From: Cordilura impudica
Taxonomy: Eukaryota > Arthropoda > Insecta > Diptera > Scathophagidae
Reading direction: 5' to 3'
Assembly: GCA_963682025.1 (NCBI GenBank)
Contig: OY821519.1
Location: 98,577,085 to 98,641,084, forward strand
DNA length: 64,000 bases
Below the pieces are notes generated by a model, which was given only the letters and a program-made list of their open reading frames with translations, was not told where the DNA came from and ran no database searches. Both the position numbers and the translations under genes were made by a program. This document shows, piece by piece, positions 22,301 to 34,674 of this stretch (its first letter is position 1; each line of letters begins with the position of its first letter).

Positions 22301-22593
22301 ATATCAAACCATTCACGCGAGTGAAGGTTTGCGAGAATGTTGATGTCATAGGCATTTCATATGTCTCTGTGGTTTCGTTTTTAAATGATCGGTTCGGATT
22401 TCGAAAGCTGTTGCTCAAAATTAGCCAAAACTGCAACCGTGGGACAATGATTCATTACAACACATCGAAGACAAAGCTGCGGTCTGAACAATGGGTTTCT
22501 CCGGATAAAAAGGACAAGTTTTTGGAGAATGTACGAATCATAATCCACACCCATAACCTTCAAAGGGAAAAAACAACAATCGATGAATATTAA
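22300..22593 (+). pseudogene. mariner (irritans-type) transposase fragment, internally deleted
   Basis: ENVDVIGISYVSVVSFLNDR resembles the second helix-turn-helix of irritans-type mariners. It is followed within one open frame by MIHYNTSKTKLRSEQWVSP, the block after the first catalytic Asp. The intervening 60 or so residues and the GDE motif are gone, and no TIRs are seen. A relic unrelated to the DD41D copies nearby. Confidence 0.65.
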
Positions 22594-22595
22594 GC

Positions 22596-22873
22596 CAACC
22601 GATTCAACGACTATTCCGTACAAGAAAATTATAGCCGATCTATATTGACTAATTAAAAGTTGATCAGATCCGATTATGTCATTAAGTATGTAAAATCTAA
22701 TTTTTCTCCCGTCTGATAACAAAAATGTTTCCTTCAATTTGAATTTTATAAATTTTTTAGTATTTTCATTTCACATTTAAGAAACAATAGTCTCTATAGT
22801 GGACAGCTATGGTCGTCCGCAATTTGTCCATTATTGGGAAGTGTCAACCTAAGGGAAGGTCTAAGAAAATATA
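22596..22873. other. Spacer, nothing recognised
   Basis: AT-rich, no recognised motif. Confidence 0.5.
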
Positions 22874-24091
22874 AAGGGTCCGCCATCTAACGTTTTTTTT
22901 TTCAACTAGTGCTTATTTCGTGAATGGTAACACTTAGCTCATGTCTGATTTTTGAAAATCATGGTACTGTTGCAGAATGTGTGCGAAAATTGCGTACGGA
23001 TTTTGGAAGAAGAGAAGCACCGTCAGCTCCGTATGTTCGTCATCTTGTGAAAAAAGTGAAAGAAACTGGCATCCTCATCGATAAACCAAAGCGTGAAAAG
23101 CCAAAAACAGTGCGTACACCCGAGAATATTGCTGCTGTGGCAGAAAGTGTGCGTGAAGCGCCATCAACATCAATTCACCGTCGTTCTCAAGAATTGAACA
23201 TTTCGGAGGCATCATTGAGACGAATTTTGCATAAAGACCTTGGTATGATGCCATACAAAGTCCAATTGGTTCAGAAGTTGAAGCCAACTGACCATCCAAT
23301 GCGTTTTCGCTTCGCTAAGTGGGCCTGCGATCGACTTACAGAAGATGCCGATTTTGCCAAAAAAAATCATCTTTTCAGATGAAACTCATTTCGATCTTGG
23401 CGGGTATGTAAACAAGCAAAATTGTCGCATTTGGGGCACAGAAAACCCCACGCATACATTGAAAAGCCGATACACTCAAAATGAGTCACTGTTTGGTGCG
23501 GATTTTGGTCCAGAGGAATAATTGGGCCATTTTTCTTCGAAAATGAGCAAGGAGTGGCCGTTACAGTAATTAGCGATCGTTATCGGGCCATGTTGAACGA
23601 ATTTTTGTTCACAAAAATTAAAGAGGAGGATATTGGCAATATTTGGTTTCAACAGGACGGCGCTACGTGCCACACAGCCGAAGCTACACTCGATGTTTTG
23701 CGTCCTGTTTTTGAAGATCGCATTATCAGCCGCAGAGCTGATGTCGTTTGGCCACCTCGGAGCTGCGATTTGACACCGTTGGACTATCATTTGTGGGGTG
23801 CCCTCAAAGATAAGTGTTATGCCAACAAGCCAGAGACAATTGACGCTTTAAAGGACAATATTCGTGAAGCCATTGGTGAAATACAGCTGCACACAATCGA
23901 TAATGTGCTTAAAAATTGGACCGATCGTGTAGGCTACTGCATGGCCAGCCGAGGCAGCCATTTGAATGAAATTATTTTCCATTATTAACCGGAAGGATTG
24001 TACTCTCAAATAAAAAAAGAAATTTGAGATAATATTCAGTAGTTTTTTTTCGTAGCATTTTCAAAAAAAAAAAGTTATTTGGCGGACCCTT
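22874..24091 (+). mobile_element. DD41D mariner, copy 2, with TIRs and TA duplication
   Basis: The ends are AAGGGTCCGCCATCTAAC and its partner, read inward AAGGGTCCGCCAAATAAC. TA flanks each side (22872-22873 and 24092-24093). Length is 1,218 bp. The TIR shares only AAGGG with copy 1, so the two belong to different families within the DD41D group. Confidence 0.9.
22924..23988 (+). pseudogene. DD41D mariner transposase, two frameshifts and a stop
   Basis: Near full length (about 350 codons). The N-terminus ENHGTVAECVRKLRTDFGRR is intact, and the second helix-turn-helix is RRSQELNISEASLRRILHKD. The catalytic blocks are FSDETHFDLGGYVNKQN, QQDGATCHTAE and CDLTPLDYH, again with 41 residues between the second and third Asp. 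Breaks: one extra A in an A8 run near 23360, a frame change near 23446, and a TGA near 23485. The C-terminus ends EIIFHY. All three catalytic Asp are kept, so the copy is recently dead. Confidence 0.88.
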
Positions 24092-24305
24092 TATATAGAA
24101 CTGCCATTTAGAGACCAAACTAGTATGCCTTATTTGAATTATAGAATTATTTCTTCTTGAATTCGAAAAGGATGTCCGATTAAATAAATGTAGGCTCACG
24201 TGTAAATATGATCTTACGCATCAGTATCAATGATCGTATCTTCAAGAGATCGCAAAAATTCACACCGTAAAATTTTCGTGCTTACAGTGTTATGTGGGAT
24301 GATCT

Positions 24306-24630
24306 TTAAAAATTGTATACGTATCTTAATATAGAATTAAACGTAGTTGTTAATTTCCTAGAGCTAATAGAATCACAGCTAGCAAATAGTTCGCATCCGT
24401 ACAACAAAGTTGGAATTATAGAGGTTTTTGCAAGTAGAACTAGTACATGGACTGATGTAAGATGTTGAGTTTTCCACAATGATCGATGCATTGAATACGT
24501 TTTTCCCGAAGCGACATTTATATGATCAGACCAGGTGAGAGTCTTATTGAAAATAATTCCAAGATTTTTGGTTTTTTGCGTAATTTCAATAATTTGTCGG
24601 TTGAGGATAATATATGCATATGTTTTTGTA
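24306..24630 (-). pseudogene. Non-LTR reverse transcriptase thumb fragment (Jockey-type)
   Basis: One uninterrupted frame reads KNLGIIFNKTLTWSDHIN ... SMHRSLWKTQ ... LLAKTSIIPTLLYGCELFA ... RKLTTTFNSILRYVYN. This is the region after the YADD motif in Jockey-like ORF2 proteins. About 110 residues, both ends truncated. Confidence 0.75.
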
Positions 24631-24634
24631 AAAA

Positions 24635-24846
24635 ATAAGTGAATTTACCAAATATGGTCAAGGGCGGTCATTTTCCGACCTAGTTTCCATATAAATATAG
24701 CATCCTATATAAACTTTTTCAGATCTACAGGCAAAAAAATTAATAAAAATTCCACTCAGATTTCGTTTATGCTTAGTTGGACTTAAGACCAATTCTATAA
24801 ACGCATAGTATAGGGTATCAGCCGACTATAATTTTCTCACTTGTTT
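24635..24846 (-). repeat. GTCY-element end fragment
   Basis: Matches the terminal third of the element at 6372-7151: CCATATAAATATAGCATCC, AACGCATAGTATAGGGTATC, then GCCGACTATAATTTTCTCAC and TTG against a long T-run. The other two thirds are missing. Confidence 0.75.
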
Positions 24847-24944
24847 TTTTTTTTTTTTTTTTTTTTTGTAAGAATATGTACTTTCAAATGAAAATTTACC
24901 AGTTGAAAAGTACTAGTTATCCCATTTTTTTTGCCGTTTTTACC

Positions 24945-25490
24945 CATCAAAGGTTCGAATTAAAACAAATTTTATTCTTGTCCGATGTTTGTGTCTTTGG
25001 TGGAGTCTCCATATCAAATTTCATATTCCTAAATTACCTTGTAAATAAGATACAAAAAGGTACCCTTTTACACTTACTGGCCACTTTTGCCCCCCTTAAC
25101 ATCCGAATTTCCAAAAGAGTTTCCCTTATGTGATGTTTCTATCTCTAGTGGAATTCAGAAACTATATTTTACACTCGTTTATTTAGAAGACACCAAACAT
25201 ACAATTTTTCCCCTTTTCGGCCGTTTTTCTTCCCTAGAAGTTAATATTACCAATAAATTCATTCTTAACTTGATGCACACGTATTCGTTGGAGTCCATAT
25301 GTTAAGAAGATGCAGAAAGGTACCACTTTTATCCTTTTGGCCGTTTTTTCCCCTTAAATGGCCGAATTTCGAAATAATTTATCCTGGGACAATATTTGTG
25401 TCCCGGATGGAGTCTACACACTAAATTTCATATTCCTAGATTCATTTCTTATCAGAGAGGAACCTACAGTCCAAATTTCAAGTTTCTAGG
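24945..25490. repeat. Degenerate tandem repeat, about 180-200-bp period
   Basis: Three diverged units share GGCCGTTTTTxCCCC, GAATTTCxAAA, TTGTGTC-x-GGTGGAGTC, AAATTTCATATTCCTA and AAGGTACC. No coding signal. Confidence 0.6.
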
Positions 25491-25512
25491 TGAAGGGTTT
25501 ATGCTGGGCGAT

Positions 25513-28400
25513 GATATTTTTTTCTTTTTTTTCCTTTATTCATTCCACTTGGGAACATAGGGCTTCTACAAGATTATTCCAACTTAATCTATCGTTACAT
25601 ATAATTTTAATTTCATCAAAAGTTTTGTTTAATATTTTAAGTTCTTGGTTAAGTGTTCTGCGCCAAGAGTTCTTTGGACGACCGGGGCGTCGGCTGCCTT
25701 GAGGATTCCATTCTAAAGCAGTCCTCGTGATGCTACCGTTTGGCTTTCTTAATGTGTGCCCTATCCATTTCCACTTTCTTTTTGTTATTTGGCAATTTAT
25801 AGGTACCTCGTTCGTCAATCCCCAAAGATCAGTAGTGGTTATTGTTTTCGGCCAAAAGATGCGACAAATTATTCGCAGGCATTTATTTATAAAGACCTAA
25901 AGTCTCTGTACTATTACGCTTGTCGTCAGCCAGGTTTCGCTACCGTACAGAAGAGTTGATTTCACGCATGCGTTAAATATTCGAATCTTTGTCTTCTTCG
26001 AGATTTGGGGTGATCGCCAAGTTCTATTCAAGCGGCCAAAGGCTGATCTTGCCTTTTTCAGCCTGTTTGTCACATCTTCTTCCACGCCGCCGTCTATCGA
26101 CATTATACATCCTAAGTAGCAGAATGAGTTAACATATTGTATGCGTTGGTTTTGTATTAGAATGTGGTTATCGATTGTGTTGTTGATTCGCATTGCATTT
26201 TTTTTCGAAATGTTTATCTATAATCCAACTTCTTTTGCCAGTGTTCCCAGATCATTCACTTTGTTCTGCATGCCGTTAAAATTGTGTGACATGAGGCAAA
26301 TATCGTCAGCGAAATCCAAATCTTCTAGATGTTTTTGAAAGTCCCATACGATACCCCTTTTTTCCTGCAGAGCCTTAACATGACTAGATGAAGTCAGCAA
26401 ATAGTAGAGGAGATAGTGGGCATCCTTGTTTCACTCCAGCATTTGTCTGAAAGGATTCACTGGTCATGCCATTATGCCGAACTTGTAGAGTAGTGTTGTT
26501 GTACATGGCTTTAGTTATGTTTATCAACTTCATTGGTACCCCTTTTGCTGTTAATGCCGCCCATATTGCACTTCGTCTTATGGAATCAAAAGCTTTTTTG
26601 AAGTCAATAAAAACTAAATACAATGGTGTGCGCCATTCAACCGATTGCTCTATTATAACGCGAACAGTGTTGGTTTGGTCTACACAGTTACGATGAGGAC
26701 GAAAACCAGCTTGTCCGTCTCGTAATGCCTTTTCAACATGCTGCAGTCGGTTGTTTATTATTATCGCAATGACCTTATGTATTGTGTTAAGCAGTGTAAT
26801 ACCTCGCCAATTATTACACACAGTAAGGTCGTTCTTTTTCGGTAGTTTAATTATTGTACCTTAAGTCCAAGTACTGGGAAGTTCTTCTTTAATCCAAGCA
26901 TCACGTATATATGGGTATACCATTTCTGCCGCTATCGTTGGGTTCGTTTGAAGTATCTCTGGAGGGATTCCGTCTTCACCCGGCGTCTTGTTCTTTTTTA
27001 TTTTTGAGATAGCACACTTAGTTCTTCGATGCTTCTGTGTTCTGTGGTTATTGCGTTGTTGATTATTGTATGTGAATCGATATTCTGAGAGTTTTCCGGA
27101 ATTTCATCATAAGTAATGTTGCTTATTTCCTCGAAGTGTTGCTTCCATCTTCTGGTTTGTTCTTCAGTATTTGTCAGAAGCTGACCATCAGATTCCTTTA
27201 TAGCAGGTTACGATTCATATTTTGATTTGATAGACGATTTATTATCTGATGTAGCTCTTTCATGTTGTTTGACACTGCAGCTGTTTCTGCACCACTGGCG
27301 ATAGGTTCTAAATACTTCCTTTTATCATTTCGGGCTAATCTCTTTAGGGCTTTTGCCACTGCGCTGTATTGTGGTTTATAGTAGGGATTTTCAAGTTTTT
27401 GTTGTTTCAACTGATTTCTTTCTTGAATAAGTTTCCAGGTGTTATCGGATAACCATGATTTCCTTTCTGTCTTTTGTTTATAACCTATTTTATCTTTGGC
27501 AATATCCCTAATCTTGTGACACGTTGCTTTCCAGGAAGTGTTTTCTGATTGAACACATTCCCTTAGTTCTTCCCCAACTTCGTCCCTTTTCTCTTTAACT
27601 CTCAATTTGTTGATATCAAAGCGTTTGTGTGTTATCTGTTGGTTTCTTTTATACATTTTTTTAATTTTTATTCTTATTGTAGCTACCACTAGCTCGTGGT
27701 CGCTGTATAAGTTGGCATCTCTTTTGGTGCGTACATCTATTAGAGACCCTCTCCATTTGCGGCGGATACAAATGTGATCTATTTGATTACGTGTCTGACC
27801 GTCTGGGGATTCCCATGTGTATTTGTGTATATTTTTGTGGGGAAAAATCGAACCACCGATCACGAGTTAGAATGTCTGACAAAACTCTATAAAACGTTCA
27901 CCATTCTTATTTCTAGTTCCCAGGCCATGTGTTCCCATGATATGGGTTAGGCCATGGTTGTCATTGCCAATCTGGGCATTAAAATCACCACTTAGGATAA
28001 GTATATCACGGTTTGCTATTTTGTTAACAGTAGCTAGTCGATTGTAAAATTCATCTTTTGTTAGGTCGTCGGCATCCTCTGAGGGTGCATAGCATTGCAC
28101 GATGCTAATGTATTTTCCAACTTTACTGAAAAACCGGGCTGTAATAATACGATCGGATATAGGATTCCATGAACTTAGAGTTGTCTTTATTATAAATGCT
28201 ACCCCGCTTTCTCTCCTGCTTTCTTTACCGCTATATAACACAACGTTTCCATTAGCCGATGTTATTTGACCATTTCCGCACCATCGCATTTCACTAATAC
28301 CTAAAATCGCAACATTAAGCTTCAACATTTCTGCCTCTACTTGTGCTAGCCTTGACGCTTCGCTATGATATTCGTCCACGCAACTGTTTTATACATAAAG
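25513..28400 (-). mobile_element. RTE-type non-LTR retrotransposon, 5'-truncated and broken
   Basis: One minus-strand ORF2-like unit. Endonuclease: [51 protein letters not shown] (27660-28380). RT: NWRGITLLNT, GQAGFRPHRNCVDQ, FIDFKKAFDSI, GVKQGCPLSP, LDFADDICLMSHN (26220-26830). C-terminal block: KWIGHTLRKP ... GRPKNSW (25540-25820). Known defects: a TAA within the endonuclease at about 27867, a frameshift near 27200, a TAA near 26862, a frameshift after PLSPLLF near 26400. The 5' end is cut inside the endonuclease. The A-rich end near 25513 may be the 3' tail. Clade is by recognition of the FADD and WIGH blocks. Confidence 0.85.
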
Positions 28401-28690
28401 CTAATGTTTTCTAATTTTTGATTTATATTCGTTTAAAAAAATTATTTATAGTTTTCTATTTTAAATTCGCTTCTCTTTCTTTCTTTCATATTTTAAAGAT
28501 GTTTAAGAGTTTCAATAATATTTGTTATTTTGTTGGTTACGTTCACCAAGTTTTCTTTTCCAGTAATTTCTTCTTGTTCAGATTCGCATTCTGTACTTTT
28601 TAAATTTCAATGGAAATGTTGTTGTCTTCGATATTTACATTTTCATCAATGCAAAGATATTCTTCTGCACTTACAGGCCTACAAGCTCGC
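28401..28690. other. Spacer, nothing recognised
   Basis: AT-rich. Confidence 0.5.
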
Positions 28691-29180
28691 CATTAAATTT
28701 GTAGTTCTGTAAACGGAATATCATCTTCGTGATCAAATTTAGAAGAATTGTAAACATCTTTATCAAAACGAGTTTTGCGAAAATAATTTTGAATTGTCCA
28801 ACAGTAAATTTTTTCCATGCATCTTCCACAAAAAAAAAAAAAAATAAGTTCATGAATGTCGATTTTGTTTGAAGCATCTAAATTTGCTTCTAAATTTGAT
28901 AGAATGGTTTTGGCAATAAAACTGCTATAATGAAATTTAAAAGCCGTCTTTTTTTTTTCTTTACCCATATTTCGATCCAATTGCTGTAACCACTCGTTCA
29001 TAATATATTTTGTCATCCAGGTCTTTGTGTTTGATTTCCATATTACTGCCAAGTCTACGATTGGGGTTTTCTTAAAGGCTCGAGGTCGAGCAGCTTTTCC
29101 AATTACTGAATGCACTTCCTTCCCATATTTTAACACAGAAAAGCACCGATAACCTTTCCTTAACCAGTTTACCTGCCGAA
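28691..29180 (-). pseudogene. Tigger/pogo-like transposase fragment, internally deleted
   Basis: Residues ERLSVLLC, VIGKAARPRAFKKTP, NTKTWMTKYIMNEWLQQLDR match the DDE region of Tigger-type transposases. The frame then jumps to YSSFIAKTILSNLEANLDAS and TIQNYFRKTRF, which match the C-terminal part of that family. The segment that normally carries the DNCPAHP motif (second catalytic Asp) is gone. A frameshift separates the first block from the rest. Confidence 0.7.
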
Positions 29181-29483
29181 CATTTCATGTTTTATTGGGA
29201 AGTGCTCTATAGCATAGACTGCTTTCATTAAGGTACTATCACAAGACGTTTTTTTCATATGTACTGTCAAATTTTCCCACAGCAAAAGTACACATCGTGT
29301 GATACATATGAGACATCGTTTATGTAAAATACATGAGGAAAGTCACATGTACATTTTTCAATTAGATTAGGTTCTATTTTGGCATGACAAACATATGAAA
29401 ATACAACACTGCTTGTGGTGAAAGAAAAACAGAGTAAATTATGAAGATTAATATTGAAAGAAAAATAAATTGTTTAATATTAA
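29181..29483. other. Spacer, nothing recognised
   Basis: AT-rich, with repeated short CATATGAGACATCG-like words only. Confidence 0.5.
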
Positions 29484-29841
29484 CTAGCAGATTCCAGCGC
29501 TCGAAATTCGAGTGTAATTTTTAGGCAACTTTATTTCTCAACTTAGCGAATTCACAAACCAACACTTTTTTGTTTTATTGTTATTGTGAATGAAGATAAC
29601 AAACCCATAACAAATACATTAACACATTTCATAAACACACATATAGCATATGTATAATTTTATGTATGTGTTTGTAGCAACTTGAAATGCGAAATAAAGG
29701 AAAAAATTTAAAAATCTGTAAATCTGGTGAACAGCTAAAAAGAAGTGCCTTTCAAATAATATACATTTGGCCAAAATCGGAATAAAACGGTAGAACAAAA
29801 CATCGGTAACAAGAAATCGCATAGCCTATTAATATTATAGA
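29484..29841 (-). mobile_element. Short non-autonomous Helitron (CTAG family)
   Basis: Minus-strand start TCTATAATATTAATAGGC and end CTCGAATTTCGAG, 12 bases, CTAG. Flanked A/T. 358 bp. Same family as 3633 and 5344. Confidence 0.9.
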
Positions 29842-30927
29842 TTAACAATTAGAAAATATATAATTTTATTTTTAACAACAAATTTTTAAATAAGCGGATA
29901 TACATATGCACGTGTGATAGCAAAAATTATGAATCGTATATACATTTGTAAAAAACACATCGTTTACATCGTGGCATTTTACACATTTTCGAGTTTAAAC
30001 TCGCGAAACAAAAATTGTAGTCTTTCTATAAACTGGTTAACATCATCTTCAGACACAGCAGCGCCACAAAATTAAAACTTTATAACTTTAAAACTTGTAT
30101 TGTGTCTTTTACTGCACTTCTGCAGCCATCCGCTTGATGCAACAGACGTTATCATTCCCAATTTTGTGGCGATTTGTTTGCTTTTTCTTGAAAAAGAGGT
30201 CCAGACATAGGAACGGTTTTTGATCGAATTTTTGGAAACAGTTTGTCGAGCTTTTGATTATCCCACGGAAATTTAAAACAATTTTTTTTGTTTAGCATTT
30301 GTGTCCGATTGCCACTTCAACAGTTAATTTTCCTTGTTTTTCAATATGTTGGCTACTTGCGATTTTTCGATATCAAATCTTTGAAAGAAGATCAATATAA
30401 ATTAAATTTACACTTAAATACATACATACAATTACATAATTATAAACATTTCTGGTATTTTCCGCACCAACCATCTATATTTCTTTGAGGATTCTATAAT
30501 TTCCACTTTTTTTTTTATTGTCAAACAGTTTTGTTTTTAGACAATAACCAAAAAAGTAAATTCCGTGAATCCCCAACACACAGCAGAAAAACATACATAT
30601 GTAGTTGTTTTAGAGTTGCCAAGTGAATAATATATGAAAGCAAACTAAAGAATGTGCAAAAGCGATGTAAGATTTACGAAATTAAACAAACACATTTTAA
30701 ATATTATTTGTGATTCTATGAAAATGTCCACATAACTGAAATGTATACCAAATGTTTGTCTCACCCATTTAAGATGTTGAATTTTTAATGGTCAGAATAG
30801 AACATAAAATTGCTAATTTGCAACACTTTTCTAATGAACAGCTGATACTGTTGACATTTTTATTCTTGGCCATCAAAAAAGAAAAAATAAATATAAAGGA
30901 ACCTTTTGATATTTTCCATATTAATAA
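29842..30927. other. AT-rich spacer, nothing recognised
   Basis: About 1.1 kb, no motif or repeat match noticed. Confidence 0.5.
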
Positions 30928-31289
30928 TTAGTAACAGATTCCAACCCTCGAAATTCGAGTGCAAACGCTAGGAAATTTTATTTTATCATTTAATTAATTA
31001 TTGCTATGTCCAAAATAAAAATTTCTATTCAACACAATTAATATTGTGAATGAAGAAAAGAAATTAATTTTTTTTTTGCAAACATTGTATAATTTTATGT
31101 ACATATGTGTTAGTACCAACTTTAAATGAGCATAACTCCAACAAAGTTTTAAAATTTTAAAATCTATAAGTCTAGTGGACTGCTAAAAAGAAATAAATTT
31201 CAAATAAGATATGTTTGGTCAAAAGCGGGAGAAAACTGTTGAACAAAATATCGGTCACAAGAAAGTGCCTTACCTATTAATATTACAGA
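30928..31289 (-). mobile_element. Diverged short Helitron (CTAG family)
   Basis: Minus-strand start TCTGTAATATTAATAGG, hairpin CTCGAATTTCGAG present, but the end reads CTGTTACTAA instead of CTGCTAG. More diverged inside than the other copies, so probably older. Confidence 0.75.
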
Positions 31290-31753
31290 TTTTAAACAAC
31301 ACAATAAAAATTACGCTTTTTCTTATTTTTTTGGTTCTTCACACAAATATACATTTATAAACAACACAAATATCAGCTGTTTTATCAGGCGATTCTCTCC
31401 CTCTAACTTGTAGAGTGCGCAAAATGCTATTTACTTTTTCGCATTTTATAGTGCATCATTTTCAGAAAAGATAAGAACACAAAAAGAGAAAAAAAACGGA
31501 ATGCGAAAAACGTGTAACATTTTTGCCAGTAAGTTCTGCGAATCTAAGGCAGCAATTAATTTTTGTTATTCATAAATACATTTTCTATGAAGCAGAAGTT
31601 ATTTTTTTTTTATTTGAAAGTTTTGTAAGTGTATACAGCAGTATGATTTTTTCATTTTAGTTTCTGTGAAGTTTTCTGGTAAGATAATTAAAACTGATTT
31701 ACATTTTTTTTTTGTAAATTAAAAGAGCACTATTTTCAGGAAGAAGTGAAATA
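31290..31753. other. Spacer, nothing recognised
   Basis: AT-rich. Confidence 0.5.
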
Positions 31754-32314
31754 ATGAATACAAAAAAGGGTAAAACATATCATTATCATAATGAATGTAA
31801 AAACGGATATTTCTTTATAATGATTAAAAACAAGTGTTGTTGTTTAATTTATAACAATAGCATTGCTTTGCTAAAAGACACTTTAAAACAGTGCATAATA
31901 AGTATGGAATTGACCAGCCACAAAACAGTGGGTTGCGAATAGTAAAAATTATAGAATTTAAAGCAGGCTTTGCAGTTCAGCAGTCCGTGTTTACAAAGCA
32001 AGCATTAAAATCGAAAGCAACTACAATTGCATATTCTAGCTAATCGAAAAAACCTTTTAGTGATGGTGTTATTTTGAAAAACACATTTCTGGAGGCTGCT
32101 AGTAGCAGGAATTCTTTTTGCTATTATTGGCTTGCAGTTATCCCAAAATAGTGTTTCACAGCGAGTTGAGGAAATTATTCAGATTTAAAAGAGCAGTTGA
32201 AGAAAGACCTTGAAAATTGTTCAGCTTTTTCCTTACAAGTAGATGAATTAATCGATGTAGCTAATCATACTCATCAGAATGATTTTTATGGATTTTTCAA
32301 CCAAGGAGGAAGAA

Positions 32315-32687
32315 TCAATAATATAAATAGGCAAGGCGATTTCTTGTGACCTATGTAAGTTCCACAGTTTTACCCCGATTTTGACAAAAGATTTATCAAT
32401 TGAAAGGTATTTCTTTTTCGCTGATACCCAGACTTACAGATTTTCATCGTCTGGAATATTTTTTTGGAGCTATGATCGTTTAAAGTTGCTACTAACACAT
32501 ACATAAATTTATACAATGCTATGTGCGTGTTTATTAAATTTGTGAATATTTTGTGTTAATGTGTTGAATTTGTTTTCTTCATTTAAAATTAGATGAATTG
32601 TGAAGCATACCTTTAGGGTCTTTAATAAATGAAAAAATAAAAATTCCTAGAATTTGCACTCGAATTTCGAGAGCTGGAATCTACTAG
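32315..32687 (+). mobile_element. Short non-autonomous Helitron (CTAG family)
   Basis: Plus-strand start TCAATAATATAAATAGGC, end CTCGAATTTCGAG, AGCTGGAATCTA, CTAG, then T. 373 bp, preceded by A. It sits inside the hAT remnant. Confidence 0.9.
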
Positions 32688-32749
32688 TTAACAATTATAC
32701 CTCTAACGAGAAAATTCTTGAATAGCTTTCAAATATCTCTTTTTAAATT

Positions 32750-32805
32750 AGTATTAATTAGTAGGCAAGGCGATTTCTTGTGACCGACGTAAAAATTTTA
32801 TTTGC
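32750..32805 (+). repeat. Helitron 5' scrap
   Basis: AGGCAAGGCGATTTCTTGTG and ACCGACGT match the first 50 bp of the CTAG Helitrons and then stop. Confidence 0.65.
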
Positions 32806-33243
32806 TAACGGATTTTACCAAACATTTTCCTGATTTCCTGTCATATCATTGCAATATTCATCAATAGACGCTGTGTGCTAAAATCCTCAACATGGCTGAT
32901 ATTACGACAACAAATTTCAAAATTCGAGCAAAAGTTTGCAAAGTAGATTTTAAACTAAATGTAGAAGGAAGTGATCACGGTGGATATATTGAATTACTTC
33001 AGGACCGAGTTTGATAGACATTTTCAGGATTTAGAAAAAAACTCGACGGAGTGATTTCATTTATGACCAATTCATTTGCAACAGATATTCAGGTAGATGT
33101 ATCTGCCAAAAACTTATTGCTATCTGAAATAGATACTAAAAAAACTAAAAATCGATGTTGTAAATAAATCAAGAGTATCCGAGGAAAATATTTGGAAAAA
33201 TTGTTCTGAAAATGTTTTGAAGCAGAATTTTCGCAATTAAAAA

Positions 33244-34097
33244 CAAGTAAAAGTGTTAAAATCGGCCGTGCCGAACTTTTGGTACTCGCCACATCGGTTT
33301 TGCGTTCACATGATTATCTGGACTTATTGCACTATTTACAACAAATGAAACAAAATATTTTAAAAAGCAACAATTCGATAATTTTATAAACTGAATACTA
33401 AATTATTACACTGAATTTTTGATATTTTTTAGAGGTGTCCTCAAGAAGTTTTAATCTGGTATATTGTTATGCTGATGACAACCATCCCGAAAATCGAAAA
33501 ATCCTCAGGAATCTAGATATCGTTTAATATTTTCATTCAAAATTTTTCCCAAAAGTTTTTCCCAAAACAACAAATAATATTTTTGGCATAAAAATATTTT
33601 TTTAAACTGAAGATAATTTTTACTCAAAGTAAACACGTTCATTATGCTTACTGAATTATTGCCAACCAAATTTCGATGAAGTTTCGAGTTGATTATGACC
33701 TTAACATTAAATATTTTATCATAATAGAAAGTGGTGAACTGCTATAAAATGTGTGTTGATACAATCGAAAGTACAGTTATTAAACTTTACTACAATTCGG
33801 TAGGCGATTTTTTTTATGTGTACAGAAAAAAAATTACAAATGCTCTTTCCTTTATCTCAATCAAAATCAAAACCATTTCATTCTTATAAAAAAAATTTTG
33901 GACATATCTCGCCACAATGATGCACGATTTACCCGAAACAATGACAAACATTATTCTCAGAACTTTACCAATTTACCTAATTTGTTTTTTTTGTGAATGA
34001 GCGTGATTATGGGGTCGCAAATGCATTTTACGATGCGTTACAAACGGAATAACAAACTTATATTTCTCCTCTGCGCAGTGATGTGAAGGGTATAATA
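33244..34097 (+). repeat. Second CAAGTAA-type element, related in layout to GTCY elements
   Basis: Starts CAAGTAAAAGTGTTAAAATC with a near-terminal hairpin (TCGGCCGTGCCGA) and GGTACTCGCCACA, and ends CAGTGATGTGAAGGGTATAA. It has the same architecture as the GTCY family (CAAGTAA, hairpin, body, GGTATAA) but a different sequence and no GTCY tract seen. Long elements starting like this are common in calyptrate fly genomes (from memory). Non-coding. Confidence 0.6.
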
Positions 34098-34674
34098 ATC
34101 AGATAAAAATATCGCAACAACTTAATGAACGAATATTTGGATTCTTGTCAAAGAAATTGTATTACTACATATATCCCAAACTAAAAAAAATATGCACATG
34201 CAAAACATCGGATGCAGCAGAATTTTCCAAATAAATTTAAATCTTAATCAACTTGTTCTTTTATGTGTAAACATCTCTAGGCGCAGGGGGGTAAATTTCT
34301 ATTTCACAACACAATCATAAAAACAGCGTAATATGTGAGCCGTAAGGCAAAATCGGTGTGACTTATGATTGTATTGGTGAAAAAATTATGATATAAAATT
34401 GTTTCAGCTAATTCAACAACCCTTTGATGCGAAACGTTAAAAATGTCACAATATAACATATAACACATAAACATAATTCAACAACCCCACAAGTATAGCC
34501 AGAGCCCCTGCAGTTGTTTTCTATAAGTGATACATAGATGGCACTTGCTGTTGAATTTTACAAAATTGCAGTTGGAATAGTTTGTTATTCCATTAAATTT
34601 GTGAAATATATTCATGATGACGTGCAAATTATAAACATTGAAACAACAATTTTGAGAGCTGGTTGTTTTTTTTT

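Larger units (their letters stand above)
31754..33235 (+). pseudogene. GTF2IRD2-like hAT transposase remnant, split by a Helitron
   Basis: The N-terminal frame NGYFFIMIKNKCCCLIYNNS resembles the BED-like finger of GTF2IRD2-type hAT proteins. Downstream pieces in shifting frames read KAGFAVQQSVFTKQ, FSDGVILKNTFLEAAS, SQRVEEI and DLKEQLKKDLENCSAFSLQV plus DELIDVA (first catalytic Asp region, usually DESTD). After the Helitron at 32315-32687 come TEFDRHFQDLEKN and FMTNSFATDIQVDVSAKNLL, part of the C-terminal half. Many stops and frameshifts. Confidence 0.72.

Noticed and set aside
25756..26696. Plus-strand frames opposite the RTE element
   Set aside because: Antisense shadows of the reverse transcriptase frame.
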